DNA from: Sinorhizobium medicae
GTDB taxonomy: Bacteria; Pseudomonadota; Alphaproteobacteria; Rhizobiales; Rhizobiaceae
DNA: 64,000 bases
Direction: 5' to 3'
NCBI RefSeq assembly: GCF_007827695.1
Contig: NZ_VITA01000002.1
Coordinates: forward strand, 124,001 to 188,000
The translations under genes were made by a program, and so were the position numbers. The stretch's first letter is position 1. Each line of letters begins with the position of its first letter. Shown here piece by piece: positions 26,221-35,453 of this stretch. A model generated the notes under the pieces. That model saw only the letters and a program-made list of their open reading frames with translations, did not search any database and had not been told where the DNA came from.

Positions 26221-27534
26221 ATGAGCTTGTCGCGGCTAGTGTGGACCATGACTCGCATCCTTCGCCGGCTTTGGGTCCGGGCATCGCTCTATTGCCTCGT
26301 CGCCATCGCAACCGCTTTGGCCGCCATCTGGATCGGCCCCATCCTGCCGGCAGCGTTTCCGAGCAAGGTCGGTGCCAAGGCAGTCGACGCGATCCTCTCG
26401 ATTATAGCATCGAGCATGCTGGCGGTAACGACCTTTTCACTCAGCACACTGGTAGCGGCCACGTCGGCAGCGGCAAGCAGCGCAACGCCGCGTGCCACGA
26501 GCCTGCTTCTCGAAGACGCGACATCGCAACGGGCGCTCTCCACATTTCTCGGTGCCTTCCTCTTCTCGCTGGTCGGCCTCATCGCGCTCAACACCGAACT
26601 CTACGACGACGGCGGCCGTTTCGTGCTGTTCGTCGCTACTCTTGGCCTGGTCGCCATCATCGTCGTAACATTGCTGCGGTGGATAGACCATCTCGCCGGG
26701 CTCGGGCATATGGGAGAGACGATCGGCCGTGTGGAGAAAGCGGCCACCGAGGCCTATAGAGCTCACACGCACGCCCCTTTCCTCGGCGGAACGCCCGCGG
26801 AAACGGTCCCCGAGGGCGCTATAGCCATTCGCCACAAACGCATCGGCTATGTGCAGCATCTCGACATGGGCGCTCTTTCGACGGTCGCAGATGAAGCGGA
26901 TGGCGACATCTACGTGACCCGGCGCCCGGGCCATTACTGCGATCCGGCAAGGCCCATCGCCTGGATCGCCCTCCGCGACAGATGCGCCAAGTTCGAAATC
27001 GACCAGTCTCGCCGTATCAGCGAAGCTTTTACGCTCGGCAATCGCCGTTCGTACGATCAGGACCCGCGCTTCGGTCTTATCGCTCTTTCGGAGATCGCGT
27101 CCAAAGCGCTTTCTCCCGGTATCAACGATTCCGGAACCGCCATCGACGTACTGGCGACCCTGGTGCGTGTCTTGTCGCCCCCGCAGGGCGAAGATCCAAG
27201 CCCTGTCGCAAAGCCGGAATATGCGCGGGTTCACGTGGCGGCCCTTGAGGAGGACGACATCATCGAAGCCGCCTTCATGCCTATCTCTCGCGACGGCGCG
27301 GCAATCCTCGAGGTGGCAATCCGGCTTCAGAAGGCGCTGGCGGCAATCTGGGCCGGATGCGAGCCGCCGCTTGCCGGAGCAGCAAGACGATTTGCCGCCG
27401 TGGCCCTGCAGCGGAGCCTTGAGTCGCTGACCTTCGAGCCGGACAGGGAACGGCTTCGACGCGAGGCGCGCGCGTCGTTCAGAAAACCGAAACCAATGCT
27501 CGGAGAGCAGAATGCCTCAACGCCTGACGCGTAG
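26221..27534 (+). CDS. DUF2254 membrane protein
   Basis: A 437-residue predicted inner-membrane protein with four hydrophobic segments in the first 160 residues (about 17-40, 57-80, 105-125, 133-155) and a large soluble C-terminal region. Conserved DUF2254 blocks are seen: FSLSTLVAATSAAASSATPRA, YVQHLDMGALS, DPRFGLIALSEIASKALSPGINDSGTA. The last block is the most diagnostic. Function is unknown. The start is set by GGAGG seven bases upstream; a second GGAGG-led two-codon frame (ATG CAA TGA, 26198) lies just before it. Confidence 0.85.
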   Translation: MSLSRLVWTMTRILRRLWVRASLYCLVAIATALAAIWIGPILPAAFPSKVGAKAVDAILSIIASSMLAVTTFSLSTLVAATSAAASSATPRATSLLLEDATSQRALSTFLGAFLFSLVGLIALNTELYDDGGRFVLFVATLGLVAIIVVTLLRWIDHLAGLGHMGETIGRVEKAATEAYRAHTHAPFLGGTPAETVPEGAIAIRHKRIGYVQHLDMGALSTVADEADGDIYVTRRPGHYCDPARPIAWIALRDRCAKFEIDQSRRISEAFTLGNRRSYDQDPRFGLIALSEIASKALSPGINDSGTAIDVLATLVRVLSPPQGEDPSPVAKPEYARVHVAALEEDDIIEAAFMPISRDGAAILEVAIRLQKALAAIWAGCEPPLAGAARRFAAVALQRSLESLTFEPDRERLRREARASFRKPKPMLGEQNASTPDA

Positions 27535-27572
27535 CTTCTAAAAGAGGCGCATCTGGACGCATGGTGCGTCGA

Positions 27573-28193
27573 TCAGGGATACATCCGCACTTTCGTCCAG
27601 TCGCCGTCCGGGGCTTTGCGGCGAAATTCGAGGCGGTCGTGAAGGCGGAAGGGGCGGTCGTGCCAGAATTCGATCGAGAGTGGACGAATTCGGAAGCCGG
27701 ACCAGTAATCCGGCCGTGGGATTTCCCCGATCGCATGCCGCGCCGTATACTCGGCGACGGCCTTCTCCAGCGCAAAGCGGCTCTCGAGCGGCCGCGACTG
27801 CTTCGAAGCCCAGGCGCCGATGCGGCTGCCGCGCGGGCGGCTCACGAAATATTCGTCGGCTTCTACGTCGGGGACAACTTCAACGGGTCCGCGCAAACGC
27901 ACCTGCCGGCGCAGCGATTTCCAGTGGAAACACATGGCCGCCTTGCGGGTCGCGAGGATTTCCTGCCCTTTCTGACTTTCGAAATTCGTGTAGAAGACGA
28001 AGCCGCGTTCGTCGAATCCCTTGAGCAGGACCATGCGTGCATTGGGCATGCCATCGGGATCGACGGTCGCAAGAGCGACGGCGTTAGGATCATTCACCTC
28101 GCTCTTTTCGGCTTCCTTAAGCCATGTACCAAAAAGGGAAAAGGGCTCGCTTGCTTCCGTGAAGTCACCGGTTGTTAACTCATTCGCGGTCAT
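27573..28193 (-). CDS. pdxH: Pyridoxine/pyridoxamine 5'-phosphate oxidase
   Basis: A 206-residue FMN enzyme that makes pyridoxal 5'-phosphate. Family features include [69 protein letters not shown] and the C-terminal [24 protein letters not shown]. The ATG at 28193 ([14 protein letters not shown]) is chosen because the long upstream extension overlaps the divergent lipoprotein gene and is not protein-like. The gene is divergent from that lipoprotein with a 140-base shared control region. Confidence 0.95.
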
Positions 28194-28333
28194 ATTCTTT
28201 TCCAATGCCGTGTGTCTGGCGCGGGAACGCTCCGGGATGAGCCCGATTCGTGTTTCCGCACCGTAAAGTATCAGAGCCTGCCTGCGAACTTCCTCGCGAT
28301 ATGGTGCGCTCTGGCGAGTCTGACAGGATTGAC

Positions 28334-28789
28334 GTGCAAGACATAGCAAAGCGGAACGATGGCAAGAAGGGTCTTTCCTTCGCATTGCTGCGCGGAGCGG
28401 CAATTTGCCTGCCAATTCTCTCCCTTGCCGGATGCATGGGCGCCGGCCTGGACGTCTTCGGAGGCTCGGGCGTCGATCGCACGGTTTCCACCGGGACTGT
28501 GCCGGTGGCCAAAACATCGGACGGCCTCTCCGATGCCATTGCCGTGCGTGACCTCGTCACCGCCGCCGACATCAGCCAAGGCAGCGACAGCAGCATTCCC
28601 TGGGCCAACGCAAATTCCGGCAGCGCCGGTGTCATCAGCAGCATCCAGGAAGACAATGCGTCGGGCATGCGTTGCCGCCGCTTCACGACGACCCGGCATT
28701 CTTTCGAAGGCATCGCAAAATTCGATGGCAATACCTGCCAGCTCGGCAACGGAGAATGGTACCTGACGAGCTTCGGCCCACGAAGCTGA
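28334..28789 (+). CDS. RT0821/Lpp0805-type surface antigen lipoprotein
   Basis: The protein has about 151 residues. From the GTG at 28334 (AGGA five bases upstream) it reads as a lipoprotein precursor: basic N-terminus, hydrophobic stretch and lipobox LSLAGC, giving a lipidated cysteine. The second half ([16 protein letters not shown]..., [33 protein letters not shown]) matches the 17-kDa surface-antigen-like family whose function is unknown. An ATG at 28301 would add eleven charged residues. Two cysteines in the mature domain could form a disulfide. Confidence 0.78.
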
Positions 28790-28990
28790 AATCGCAGGTT
28801 AACCATGTTGCCGCAAAGCAGCCCGCGAAACGCGCCGGACGATTTTTCGAGAAGGTCGTCCGCCTGCCACTAACCGATAGTTAGCAAGTTCGCCCGATCA
28901 TCGTTCGTGAACGGAGAAAGTCCGATCCGGGCTCTCTTCGATTGGTGAGGTGTCAGGCGGGCATCCGGAGAAGGCCCGCCTAAAAAGAAA

Positions 28991-30049
28991 ATGATAGCAG
29001 CCATGCGCGATCCCTATGCAATTCTTGGTGTGCGTCGCAATGCCGGGCAAGAGGAAATCAAGGCGGCCTGGCGCTCCGTCGCCAGAGCGGTTCATCCCGA
29101 CCACAATCAGGATGATCCCTCCGCTACCGAGCGCTTCGCCGAAGCGGGCAGAGCCTATGAGCTATTGCGCGATCCGGTACGCAGAAGCCGTTACGACTGG
29201 GTGCGGCGCGAAGCGGAGCTTCGTCGCATGGAGGCGATGAAGCAGAAAATGCGCGGACAGGAGCCGGACGATGAGCCGGTCGGCGCAGAAACGGCCGAGG
29301 AGGCGATCTCACGCATCTTCGGCGTCGATCCGCAGGCCGCGGCTGCGAGACCGAGCGCCGCTGCCCGACCCGTGGAAAAGAACGCGCCTTCAGTGGGTCC
29401 GTTCAAGGCCGAGCCTGCTGCAGAAATGAAACAAGAGCAGCCGAAAGCCGATGCGATGGTGCGGCGTTCCATCGCGCCGGCGGCAGAGCTTGTCGCGGCG
29501 ATCGTCCAGCGCATTCGTGGCCGCATTACGAAAACGGCCGATAAGGTGCCGGATCTCGCCATCGACATCCATGTGAGCATTGAAGATGTGATCGAGCGCG
29601 CGCGGGTGCCGGTGGAGCTTCCCGACGGAGAGCTGATAAAGGTGTCGATTCCGGTCGGAGCGATGGACGGCCAGACGATCCGCCTCAAGGAGCAAGGCTA
29701 TCGCGTTGCCGGGATGGCGCGCGGCGATGTGGTGGCAACCCTTCGCATAGGCCAGGACGGGCCGTTCCGAACGCGGGGTCTCGACATCGTCACGGCATTG
29801 CCGCTCGATCTCCAGAACGCGGTCCTTGGCTGCGAAACGACGATCGAGGCGCCCAATGGACCGGTCACGGTGGCCATACCGGCGTGGTCAGGCTCCGACA
29901 AGTCCATCCGTATTGCCGGGAAAGGTTTGCCCGATGCAAGCGGGCAAAGCGGCGACCTCGTTGTCGAATTACGGCTGGTGCTTCATGAAAAGCCGGACGA
30001 CAAAGTGATGGATCTCATGCGATCCCAGCGCAACGGCCTCTATTTGTGA
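28991..30049 (+). CDS. DnaJ/CbpA-type co-chaperone
   Basis: A 352-residue J-domain protein: residues 5-70 form the J domain (DPYAILGVRRNAGQEEIK, with HPD in AVHPDHNQDD). A variable linker rich in Ala, Glu and Pro follows (about 90-170), then a DnaJ C-terminal substrate-binding domain (DLAIDIHVSIEDVIERARV... GQTIRLKEQGY... ILQNAVLGCETTIEAPNG-like). The cysteine zinc-finger of classical DnaJ is missing, as in CbpA. It should stimulate an Hsp70 ATPase. The start at 28991 or the Met at 29003 are both possible. fabI follows 200 bases downstream. Confidence 0.88.
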   Translation: MIAAMRDPYAILGVRRNAGQEEIKAAWRSVARAVHPDHNQDDPSATERFAEAGRAYELLRDPVRRSRYDWVRREAELRRMEAMKQKMRGQEPDDEPVGAETAEEAISRIFGVDPQAAAARPSAAARPVEKNAPSVGPFKAEPAAEMKQEQPKADAMVRRSIAPAAELVAAIVQRIRGRITKTADKVPDLAIDIHVSIEDVIERARVPVELPDGELIKVSIPVGAMDGQTIRLKEQGYRVAGMARGDVVATLRIGQDGPFRTRGLDIVTALPLDLQNAVLGCETTIEAPNGPVTVAIPAWSGSDKSIRIAGKGLPDASGQSGDLVVELRLVLHEKPDDKVMDLMRSQRNGLYL

Positions 30050-30203
30050 AGCTTTTCTGACGAACTGAACCAATATTACGGGGACTAACAGTTCCTGATC
30101 TGCCTGCTGCTTGAACCGCTGTGACGCCTATGCCATAGGCAATGCTCGACAATTGCCGCACGCACCTGCGCAGGCGCGGCATCATGACATTCGGTGAACA
30201 TTG

Positions 30204-30223
30204 CCACCGGCGATAGCCGGTGG
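30204..30223 (+). promoter_or_regulatory. Hairpin in the fabI leader
   Basis: CCACCGGC (30204-30211) and GCCGGTGG (30216-30223) form a perfect 8-base stem with a GATA loop, 25 bases before the fabI start codon. There is no T-run, so it is not a simple terminator; it could be an RNA stability element or a protein operator. Confidence 0.5.
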
Positions 30224-30248
30224 AGGCAGACAGTATTGGGGACATTCC

Positions 30249-31067
30249 ATGGCTCAGGCATCGGGTCTGATGAATGGCAAGCGTGGCGTCATTATGGGCG
30301 TCGCAAACAATCGCTCGATCGCGTGGGGCATCGCCAAGGCCTTGTCCGAGGCCGGGGCCGAGATCGCATTGACGTGGCAGGGGGACGCTCTGAAAAAGCG
30401 CGTCGAGCCGCTTGCACAGGAGCTTGGTGCCTTCATGGCCGGCCATTGCGACGTGACCGACCTCACCACGATCGATGCCGTATTCTCGGCCCTCGAAGAG
30501 AAATGGGGCAAGATCGACTTCGTCGTGCATGCGATTGCTTTCTCGGACAAGGACGAGTTGACGGGACGCTACCTGGATACGAGCCGCGATAACTTCGCGC
30601 GAACGATGGATATCTCCGTTTACTCCTTCACGGCGGTCGCGGCGCGGGCGGATCGCATCATGAATGATGGCGGTTCGATCCTGACGCTGACCTATTACGG
30701 TGCCGAGAAGGTGATGCCGCACTATAATGTCATGGGTGTCGCCAAGGCCGCCCTGGAGGCAAGCGTTCGTTATCTGGCGGTCGATCTCGGCAATCGCGGT
30801 ATCCGTGTCAACGCGATCTCCGCCGGCCCCATCAAGACGCTTGCGGCCTCCGGCATCGGTGATTTCCGCTATATCCTGAAGTGGAACGAATACAACGCAC
30901 CGCTGAAGCGGACGGTCTCGATCGAGGAGGTCGGCAATTCCGCACTCTACCTGCTTTCCGATCTGTCGAGCGGTGTGACCGGCGAAGTCCATCATGTCGA
31001 TTCGGGCTATCACACCGTTGGAATGAAGGCCGTCGACGCGCCGGACATCAGCGTACTCAAGGACTGA
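30249..31067 (+). CDS. fabI: Enoyl-[acyl-carrier-protein] reductase (NADH), FabI
   Basis: A 272-residue SDR-family enzyme for the last step of fatty-acid elongation. Its cofactor motif GVANNRSIAWGIAKAL is the FabI form. The catalytic Tyr-x6-Lys is HYNVMGVAKAAL, preceded by LTYYGAEKVMP, and SAGPIKTLAASGIGDF closes the substrate loop. The ATG at 30249 has GGGGA six bases upstream. S. meliloti encodes two FabI proteins as I recall; the neighbourhood with a phosphatase and aroC suggests FabI1. It is the classical target of triclosan. Confidence 0.96.
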   Translation: MAQASGLMNGKRGVIMGVANNRSIAWGIAKALSEAGAEIALTWQGDALKKRVEPLAQELGAFMAGHCDVTDLTTIDAVFSALEEKWGKIDFVVHAIAFSDKDELTGRYLDTSRDNFARTMDISVYSFTAVAARADRIMNDGGSILTLTYYGAEKVMPHYNVMGVAKAALEASVRYLAVDLGNRGIRVNAISAGPIKTLAASGIGDFRYILKWNEYNAPLKRTVSIEEVGNSALYLLSDLSSGVTGEVHHVDSGYHTVGMKAVDAPDISVLKD

Positions 31068-31088
31068 CAGCGTCGATCAAAAGCTACG

Positions 31089-31140
31089 AACTGCCGCATG
31101 GTCCTCGGATCCGCTCCGGTGTAAGGAAGTTGCGGCAGTT
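31089..31140. repeat. Inverted repeat downstream of fabI
   Basis: AACTGCCGCA (31089-31098) and TGCGGCAGTT (31131-31140) are perfect 10-base complements separated by 32 bases. It lies 22 bases after the fabI stop and directly before a RIME-like element. It could fold in the mRNA 3' end; no T-run follows. Confidence 0.55.
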
Positions 31141-31147
31141 ATGATTC

Positions 31148-31260
31148 TAGAGCGGGATGAGGAAAGTACGCGGTTTCCGCCCGCATCCCGCGTCTCAACT
31201 CTTTGGAATCGATCACGTTCATGATTTTAGGTCGGTCCAACCTGAAATCTTCGTGATCTA
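31148..31260. repeat. RIME-like element, near-complete copy
   Basis: Two successive palindromes are visible. The first pairs GAGCGGGATG...GGAAA with TTTCCGCCCGCATCCCGC. The second pairs GATCACGTTCATGATTTTAGGT with ACCTGAAATCTTCGTGATC. This two-palindrome layout of about 110 bases in an intergenic site fits the RIME1 family described in Rhizobium and Sinorhizobium. The copies at 2389 and 2616 are partial. It ends 14 bases before the next start codon. Confidence 0.7.
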
Positions 31261-31274
31261 GCGGCTGGCCCGGA

Positions 31275-31868
31275 GTGACCGTAGTGCTCATATACATGGT
31301 TCGCCATGGACAAACGGACTGGAACGCGGAGAGCCGCCTTCAGGGTCAGAAAGACATCCCCCTCAACAAGACGGGGCGGCGGCAGGCGACCGGGAACGGC
31401 GTCGCTTTGAGCAAAATCCTCGGGAACGGCGCCGCCGACTTCGATTTCGTCAGCAGCCCGCTTGGACGTACGCGCGAAACAATGGAGCGCCTCCGGCAGG
31501 CGATGGGCCTCGATCCCTCGACCTACCGCACCGACGAGCGGCTGAAGGAAGTCTCCTTCGGCGACTGGGAAGGCTATACGCTTCCCGAACTGAAACAGCT
31601 CGTTCCCGGGCGCATCGCGGAAAGGCGCATTGCGAAATGGGATTTCATCCCACCCGGTACCGATGCGGAAAGCTACGAGATCCTGTCCTGGCGTGTCGGC
31701 GCCTGGCTCAAAAGCGTGACGCGACCCACCGTCTGCGTCAGCCATGGCGGCGTTATCAGGGCACTGTTCAAGCTGCTTGGGGAGATGAATGCCGATGAAG
31801 CGGCAGCTGCGGCGATACCGCAGGACCGCCTGCTGAAAATCGCCGGCGGGTCTATCGGGTGGCTTTAA
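31275..31868 (+). CDS. Histidine phosphatase / phosphoglycerate mutase-like protein
   Basis: A 197-residue branch-1 histidine phosphatase. MVRHGQTDWNAESRLQGQKD carries the phospho-acceptor RHG, SSPLGRTRETMERL the second phosphate-binding Arg, EVSFGDWEGYT the acid Glu, and VSHGGVIRAL the second His. It resembles cofactor-dependent phosphoglycerate mutases, but short members like this usually dephosphorylate other small molecules. It starts with GTG (31275); another GTG is three codons on. The gene follows fabI, with a RIME-like repeat between them. Confidence 0.88.
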   Translation: MTVVLIYMVRHGQTDWNAESRLQGQKDIPLNKTGRRQATGNGVALSKILGNGAADFDFVSSPLGRTRETMERLRQAMGLDPSTYRTDERLKEVSFGDWEGYTLPELKQLVPGRIAERRIAKWDFIPPGTDAESYEILSWRVGAWLKSVTRPTVCVSHGGVIRALFKLLGEMNADEAAAAAIPQDRLLKIAGGSIGWL

Positions 31869-31929
31869 TGCGCGGCCACAACACGGCGCCGGATTTTCGC
31901 AGGCTTTCAGCTTATTCCAGCTACTTCGT

Positions 31930-32190
31930 TTACTGAAGGACCTCCAGGTCGTTGATGACGCGTTTGCCGTCAACCTCAGTGTAGAAAACAAGCACCTTTA
32001 CGCCGGCCTCCAGCCCCTCGAAGTTGAATTCCTCCGGTGCCTGATAGCTTTTGCCGTCGTCGAGAGAAAGGCTCAACCGGTCGGTGTCGACGTTGGTGAT
32101 CACGGCTTCCACATCGGCACTCTCGGCAAGCGCGGAGAGTGGCGAAAACAGGCTTGCGGTGGCCATGAGCGTGGCAATGACAAATCGCAT
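31930..32190 (-). CDS. DUF1344 small periplasmic protein
   Basis: An 86-residue protein: signal peptide MRFVIATLMATASLFSPLSA with cleavage near ALA-ESAD, then about 60 residues (VEAVITNVDTDRLSLSLDDG, YQAPEEFNFEGLEAGVKVLV) typical of DUF1344, a small beta-rich family of alphaproteobacteria with no known role. GAGG nine bases before the ATG at 32190 supports this start over the longer frame. It is convergent with the phosphatase gene. Confidence 0.82.
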   Translation of the reverse strand: MRFVIATLMATASLFSPLSALAESADVEAVITNVDTDRLSLSLDDGKSYQAPEEFNFEGLEAGVKVLVFYTEVDGKRVINDLEVLQ

Positions 32191-32613
32191 CCTTCTTGCC
32201 CTCTTCAATAGTTTAGCGAATTTTGTTGTCATCACGCTTTGATCTCCGATTGTGGCAAAAGTAGCCTTGCATTGTGGATTTTCGGACGCAGTTGCCGACA
32301 ACGTGACCGACAAGCTCACAGTGATGGCCGGTATGGCGGATTGCAACCCGTCCCGCGCCTTGAAACCGAAGGCACCGTTTGACTGCAGCCGCTATCCTCA
32401 GCTTTTTCCGAGACAACCGCTTCCTGGTGCCGCAGCCGCCGTGCAGGGGCGCTGCAGAAGGTCTTTCCCGCGTGCGCGCTTTCCACTAAGAGATGGGCAC
32501 CGCGCGTCCTGCGCGTTGCCACGGAGCGGACCAGCTGCGGCTCCGGGAATTGGAATTGACGCGAAGGTTCGGGCCGGTCCGCCATCTTCGCGATCCGGAG
32601 TTCGGTAGCCGCC
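32191..32613. other. Gene-free gap between DUF1344 gene and aroC
   Basis: 423 bases with divergent start codons on both sides. No coding sequence with a credible start, no repeat matching the others in the window, and no clear palindrome were seen. It should contain both promoters. Confidence 0.5.
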
Positions 32614-33711
32614 ATGTCGCACAATACATTCGGTCATCTTTTCCGCGTAACGACCTGGGGGGAAAGCCACGGTCCTGCACTTGGCTGTGTCGTTGACGGG
32701 TGCCCGCCCGGACTTCGCTTCACGCTCGCGGACATTCAAACCTGGCTTGACAAGCGCAAGCCGGGGCAGTCCCGCTTCGTCACTCAGCGTCGCGAGGACG
32801 ATCTTGTAAAGGTCCTTTCCGGGGTGATGCTCGACGACGACGGTGAGACGATGATTTCCACCGGGACGCCGATTTCGATGTTGATCGAAAACACCGACCA
32901 ACGGTCCAAGGATTACTCGGAGATCGCCAAGCGCTATCGCCCGGGCCATGCGGATTATACATATGACGTGAAATACGGCATCCGCGACTATCGCGGCGGC
33001 GGCCGCTCCTCGGCCCGTGAGACGGCTGCACGCGTGGCTGCCGGTGCGATCGCACGCCAGGTCGTCCCCGGTCTCGTCGTGCGCGGCGCGCTCGTCCAGA
33101 TCGGCAAGCACAGAATCGACCGCGCCAACTGGGACTGGGCGGAAGTCGGCAAAAACCCGTTCTTTTCTCCCGACCCGGCCGTCGTTCCTGTCTGGGAGGA
33201 ATATCTCGACGGCATCCGCAAAGCCGGCTCGTCGATCGGCGCAATCGTCGAGGTGATTGCCGAAGGCGTTCCGGCCGGTATAGGCGCACCGATCTACGGC
33301 AAGCTCGATCAGGACATCGCCGCCAACCTGATGTCGATCAATGCCGTAAAGGGCGTGGAGATCGGTAATGGCTTCGCGGCCGCCGAGATCAGCGGCGAAG
33401 ACAATGCCGACGAGATGCGTGTCGGGGCAGGGGGCGACGCGGTTTTCCTTTCCAACAATGCCGGCGGCATTCTGGGCGGCATCTCGACCGGGCAGCCGGT
33501 GGTTGCGCGCTTCGCCATCAAGCCGACCTCTTCCATTCTGAGCGAGCGCCGTTCGATCGATAGCGACGGCAAGGAGGTCGACGTGCGCACCAAGGGTCGC
33601 CACGACCCCTGCGTCGGCATCCGGGCCGTACCGATCGGGGAGGCGATGCTTGCCTGCGCAATCGCCGACCATTACCTGCGTGATCGCGGCCAGACAGGCC
33701 GGCTGAAGTAA
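32614..33711 (+). CDS. aroC: Chorismate synthase
   Basis: A 365-residue enzyme converting EPSP to chorismate with reduced FMN, the last step of the shikimate pathway. Signature segments: [20 protein letters not shown] at the N-terminus, [78 protein letters not shown], and [19 protein letters not shown]. Length and motifs are normal. ribB follows with a 45-base gap. Confidence 0.97.
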   Translation: MSHNTFGHLFRVTTWGESHGPALGCVVDGCPPGLRFTLADIQTWLDKRKPGQSRFVTQRREDDLVKVLSGVMLDDDGETMISTGTPISMLIENTDQRSKDYSEIAKRYRPGHADYTYDVKYGIRDYRGGGRSSARETAARVAAGAIARQVVPGLVVRGALVQIGKHRIDRANWDWAEVGKNPFFSPDPAVVPVWEEYLDGIRKAGSSIGAIVEVIAEGVPAGIGAPIYGKLDQDIAANLMSINAVKGVEIGNGFAAAEISGEDNADEMRVGAGGDAVFLSNNAGGILGGISTGQPVVARFAIKPTSSILSERRSIDSDGKEVDVRTKGRHDPCVGIRAVPIGEAMLACAIADHYLRDRGQTGRLK

Positions 33712-33756
33712 CAAGGCAGTGCAATTGCGGTGAAACAACACGTCGCGGAGATAAAA

Positions 33757-34857
33757 ATGTCCTACGACCAAAAGCGCGTCGTCGAAGCCATTCGCGCATT
33801 TGAAGCGGGAGAGATCGTCGTCGTCACCGACGACGGAGGTCGCGAGAACGAGGGCGACCTGATCGTCGCGGCGGTACACTGCACGCCTGAGAAGATGGCG
33901 TTTATCGTGCGCCATACGTCCGGCATCGTCTGCACGCCGATGCCGCGCGAGGAGGCGAAGCGCCTGAATCTGAATGCGATGGTTGCCGAGAACGACTCCG
34001 CTCACACCACGGCCTTCACCGTGTCGGTTGATTTCAAGCACGGGACCACGACCGGCATTTCCGCGGACGATCGTACGCTGACGGCCAGAAACCTTGCAAA
34101 TCCGAATGTCGGGCCGACGGATTTCGTCCGGCCGGGCCATATATTCCCTCTGGTCGCCCGCGAGGGTGGAGTGCTGATGCGCTCCGGTCATACCGAGGCC
34201 GCGGTCGATCTCTGCCGGCTTGCAAGCCTGCCGCCTATCGGGGTCATCTGCGAGCTCGTCAACGATGACGGCACGGTCATGCGCGGTCCACAGGTCGAAA
34301 CCTTCGCCGAAGCACACGGCCTCAAGCAGGTCTCCGTGGCCGATCTCATCGCCTACCGTCAGCGCAAGGAGACCTTGATCGAGAAGGGGCATTCCTTCGA
34401 GATGAATACGCCCTGCGGCAAGGCCGTGGGCCACACCTATTCGCTTCCATGGGATCCGATGCAGCACCTGGCGGTGGTCTTCGGCGACGTCAGGGACGGT
34501 GTCGACATTCCGGTTCGCCTCCATCTCGAAAATGTCGGAGCAGACGTCTTCGGAAACGGCCGCCAGATCGACGAGATCATGAAACGCATCGCGGCAGAGG
34601 GCAGGGGCGTCATCGTCTACCTGCGCGAGGGTTCGGTAGGCGTCGGCGTTTCACAGACCGCGCGTAAGGGCAAACACGAACGGGAAGCGCATTCGGAGGC
34701 GCAGACGCGCGAAAGCGAGTGGCTGGAGATCGGCCTCGGAGCGCAGATCCTGAAAGATCTGGGCATTACCTCCATTCGCCTTCTTTCGACGCGCGAACGG
34801 CACTATGTCGGCCTGGAGGGTTTCGGCATCAAGATCGCCGCCACCGAGATTTTGTGA
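33757..34857 (+). CDS. ribB: 3,4-dihydroxy-2-butanone-4-phosphate synthase with degenerate GTP cyclohydrolase II domain
   Basis: A 366-residue RibBA-like protein for riboflavin synthesis. The N-terminal RibB domain is intact: VVTDDGGRENEGDLIVAAVH, FKHGTTTGISADDRTLTA, RPGHIFPLVAREGGVLMRSGHTEA and GVICELVNDDG. The C-terminal half is GTP-cyclohydrolase-II-like, but at the usual RxHSECLTGD site it reads RLHLENVGADVFGNGRQIDE, so the three zinc-binding cysteines are gone. Only the ribulose 5-phosphate reaction is therefore expected, and a separate GTP cyclohydrolase should exist elsewhere. The ATG at 33757 has GGAG seven bases upstream; a GTG at 33730 is less likely. Confidence 0.92.
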   Translation: MSYDQKRVVEAIRAFEAGEIVVVTDDGGRENEGDLIVAAVHCTPEKMAFIVRHTSGIVCTPMPREEAKRLNLNAMVAENDSAHTTAFTVSVDFKHGTTTGISADDRTLTARNLANPNVGPTDFVRPGHIFPLVAREGGVLMRSGHTEAAVDLCRLASLPPIGVICELVNDDGTVMRGPQVETFAEAHGLKQVSVADLIAYRQRKETLIEKGHSFEMNTPCGKAVGHTYSLPWDPMQHLAVVFGDVRDGVDIPVRLHLENVGADVFGNGRQIDEIMKRIAAEGRGVIVYLREGSVGVGVSQTARKGKHEREAHSEAQTRESEWLEIGLGAQILKDLGITSIRLLSTRERHYVGLEGFGIKIAATEIL

Positions 34858-34870
34858 TCAGCCCCTCATG

Positions 34871-34897
34871 AAAAAAGCCGCGTCAAAGGCGCGGCTT
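34871..34897 (-). terminator. Terminator of the IalB-like gene
   Basis: On the minus strand AAGCCGCG (34897-34890) pairs with CGCGGCTT (34882-34875) and is followed by a run of T (34876-34871). It also sits just after the ribB stop, so it may work for both strands. Confidence 0.85.
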
Positions 34898-34922
34898 GGT
34901 CGCTTCTCCGGGAATGCCGCTG

Positions 34923-35453
34923 TCAGGGAAGCGCGTCGTAGCCCTCGTCGAAGCCCTTGAGGTCGACGGGTATGCCAATGCCTTCCTCCGGAGACTGGAA
35001 GACGATGAAGGTGGCCGTCGCGCCGGCGCGGAAAGTTTTCAGCAGTTCGTCCTCGAGTACCACCTCGGCGTAGCAGCCGTCGGAGAAGCAGCGCACGAAA
35101 TAGGCGCGCCCGATGTCCTTGCCGTCGACGTTTAGACCGAGGCCGTTCGGGAGGAGCACGCCAAGCGGCGCGAGGACGCGAAGGATCTTCGCCTTGCGGT
35201 CCGCCGTCTTCAATACGACGACCGAGAGGCCGACTTCCGGCCTGTCTTCGGCAATGACGTTCTGCATCAGCGCGCACTGTTCGGCCGAGGCGCCGGCTGG
35301 CTGATCGCAGACGATCGACCACGCACCGTGATTTGATTTCACCGTTCCCGGCGTCGCATTGGATTGCTGGGCCAAGCTGACTGCGGGGAAGGCGAAGGCG
35401 GCAAACGCGAGCGCGGTCAGACCGGGCAGCCGGGAGAAGAGGGACAGGCCCAT
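34923..35453 (-). CDS. Invasion-associated locus B (IalB) family protein
   Basis: A 176-residue exported protein. A signal peptide (LPGLTALAFAAFAFPAVSLA, cleavage near SLAQ) is followed by the IalB domain: GAWSIVCDQPAG..EQCALMQNV, LGVLLPNGLGLNVDGKDIGRAYFVRCFSDGCYAEVVLEDELL. Four cysteines are spaced as in the family and probably form two disulfides. IalB of Bartonella aids erythrocyte invasion; in rhizobia the role is unknown. It is divergent from the cytochrome oxidase operon. Confidence 0.88.
   Translation of the reverse strand: MGLSLFSRLPGLTALAFAAFAFPAVSLAQQSNATPGTVKSNHGAWSIVCDQPAGASAEQCALMQNVIAEDRPEVGLSVVVLKTADRKAKILRVLAPLGVLLPNGLGLNVDGKDIGRAYFVRCFSDGCYAEVVLEDELLKTFRAGATATFIVFQSPEEGIGIPVDLKGFDEGYDALP

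Noticed and set aside
32398..34524. A 708-codon open frame on the minus strand opposite aroC and ribB
   Set aside because: It mirrors two well-supported enzymes on the plus strand; long antisense frames are expected at this GC content, and the translated product resembles no family.
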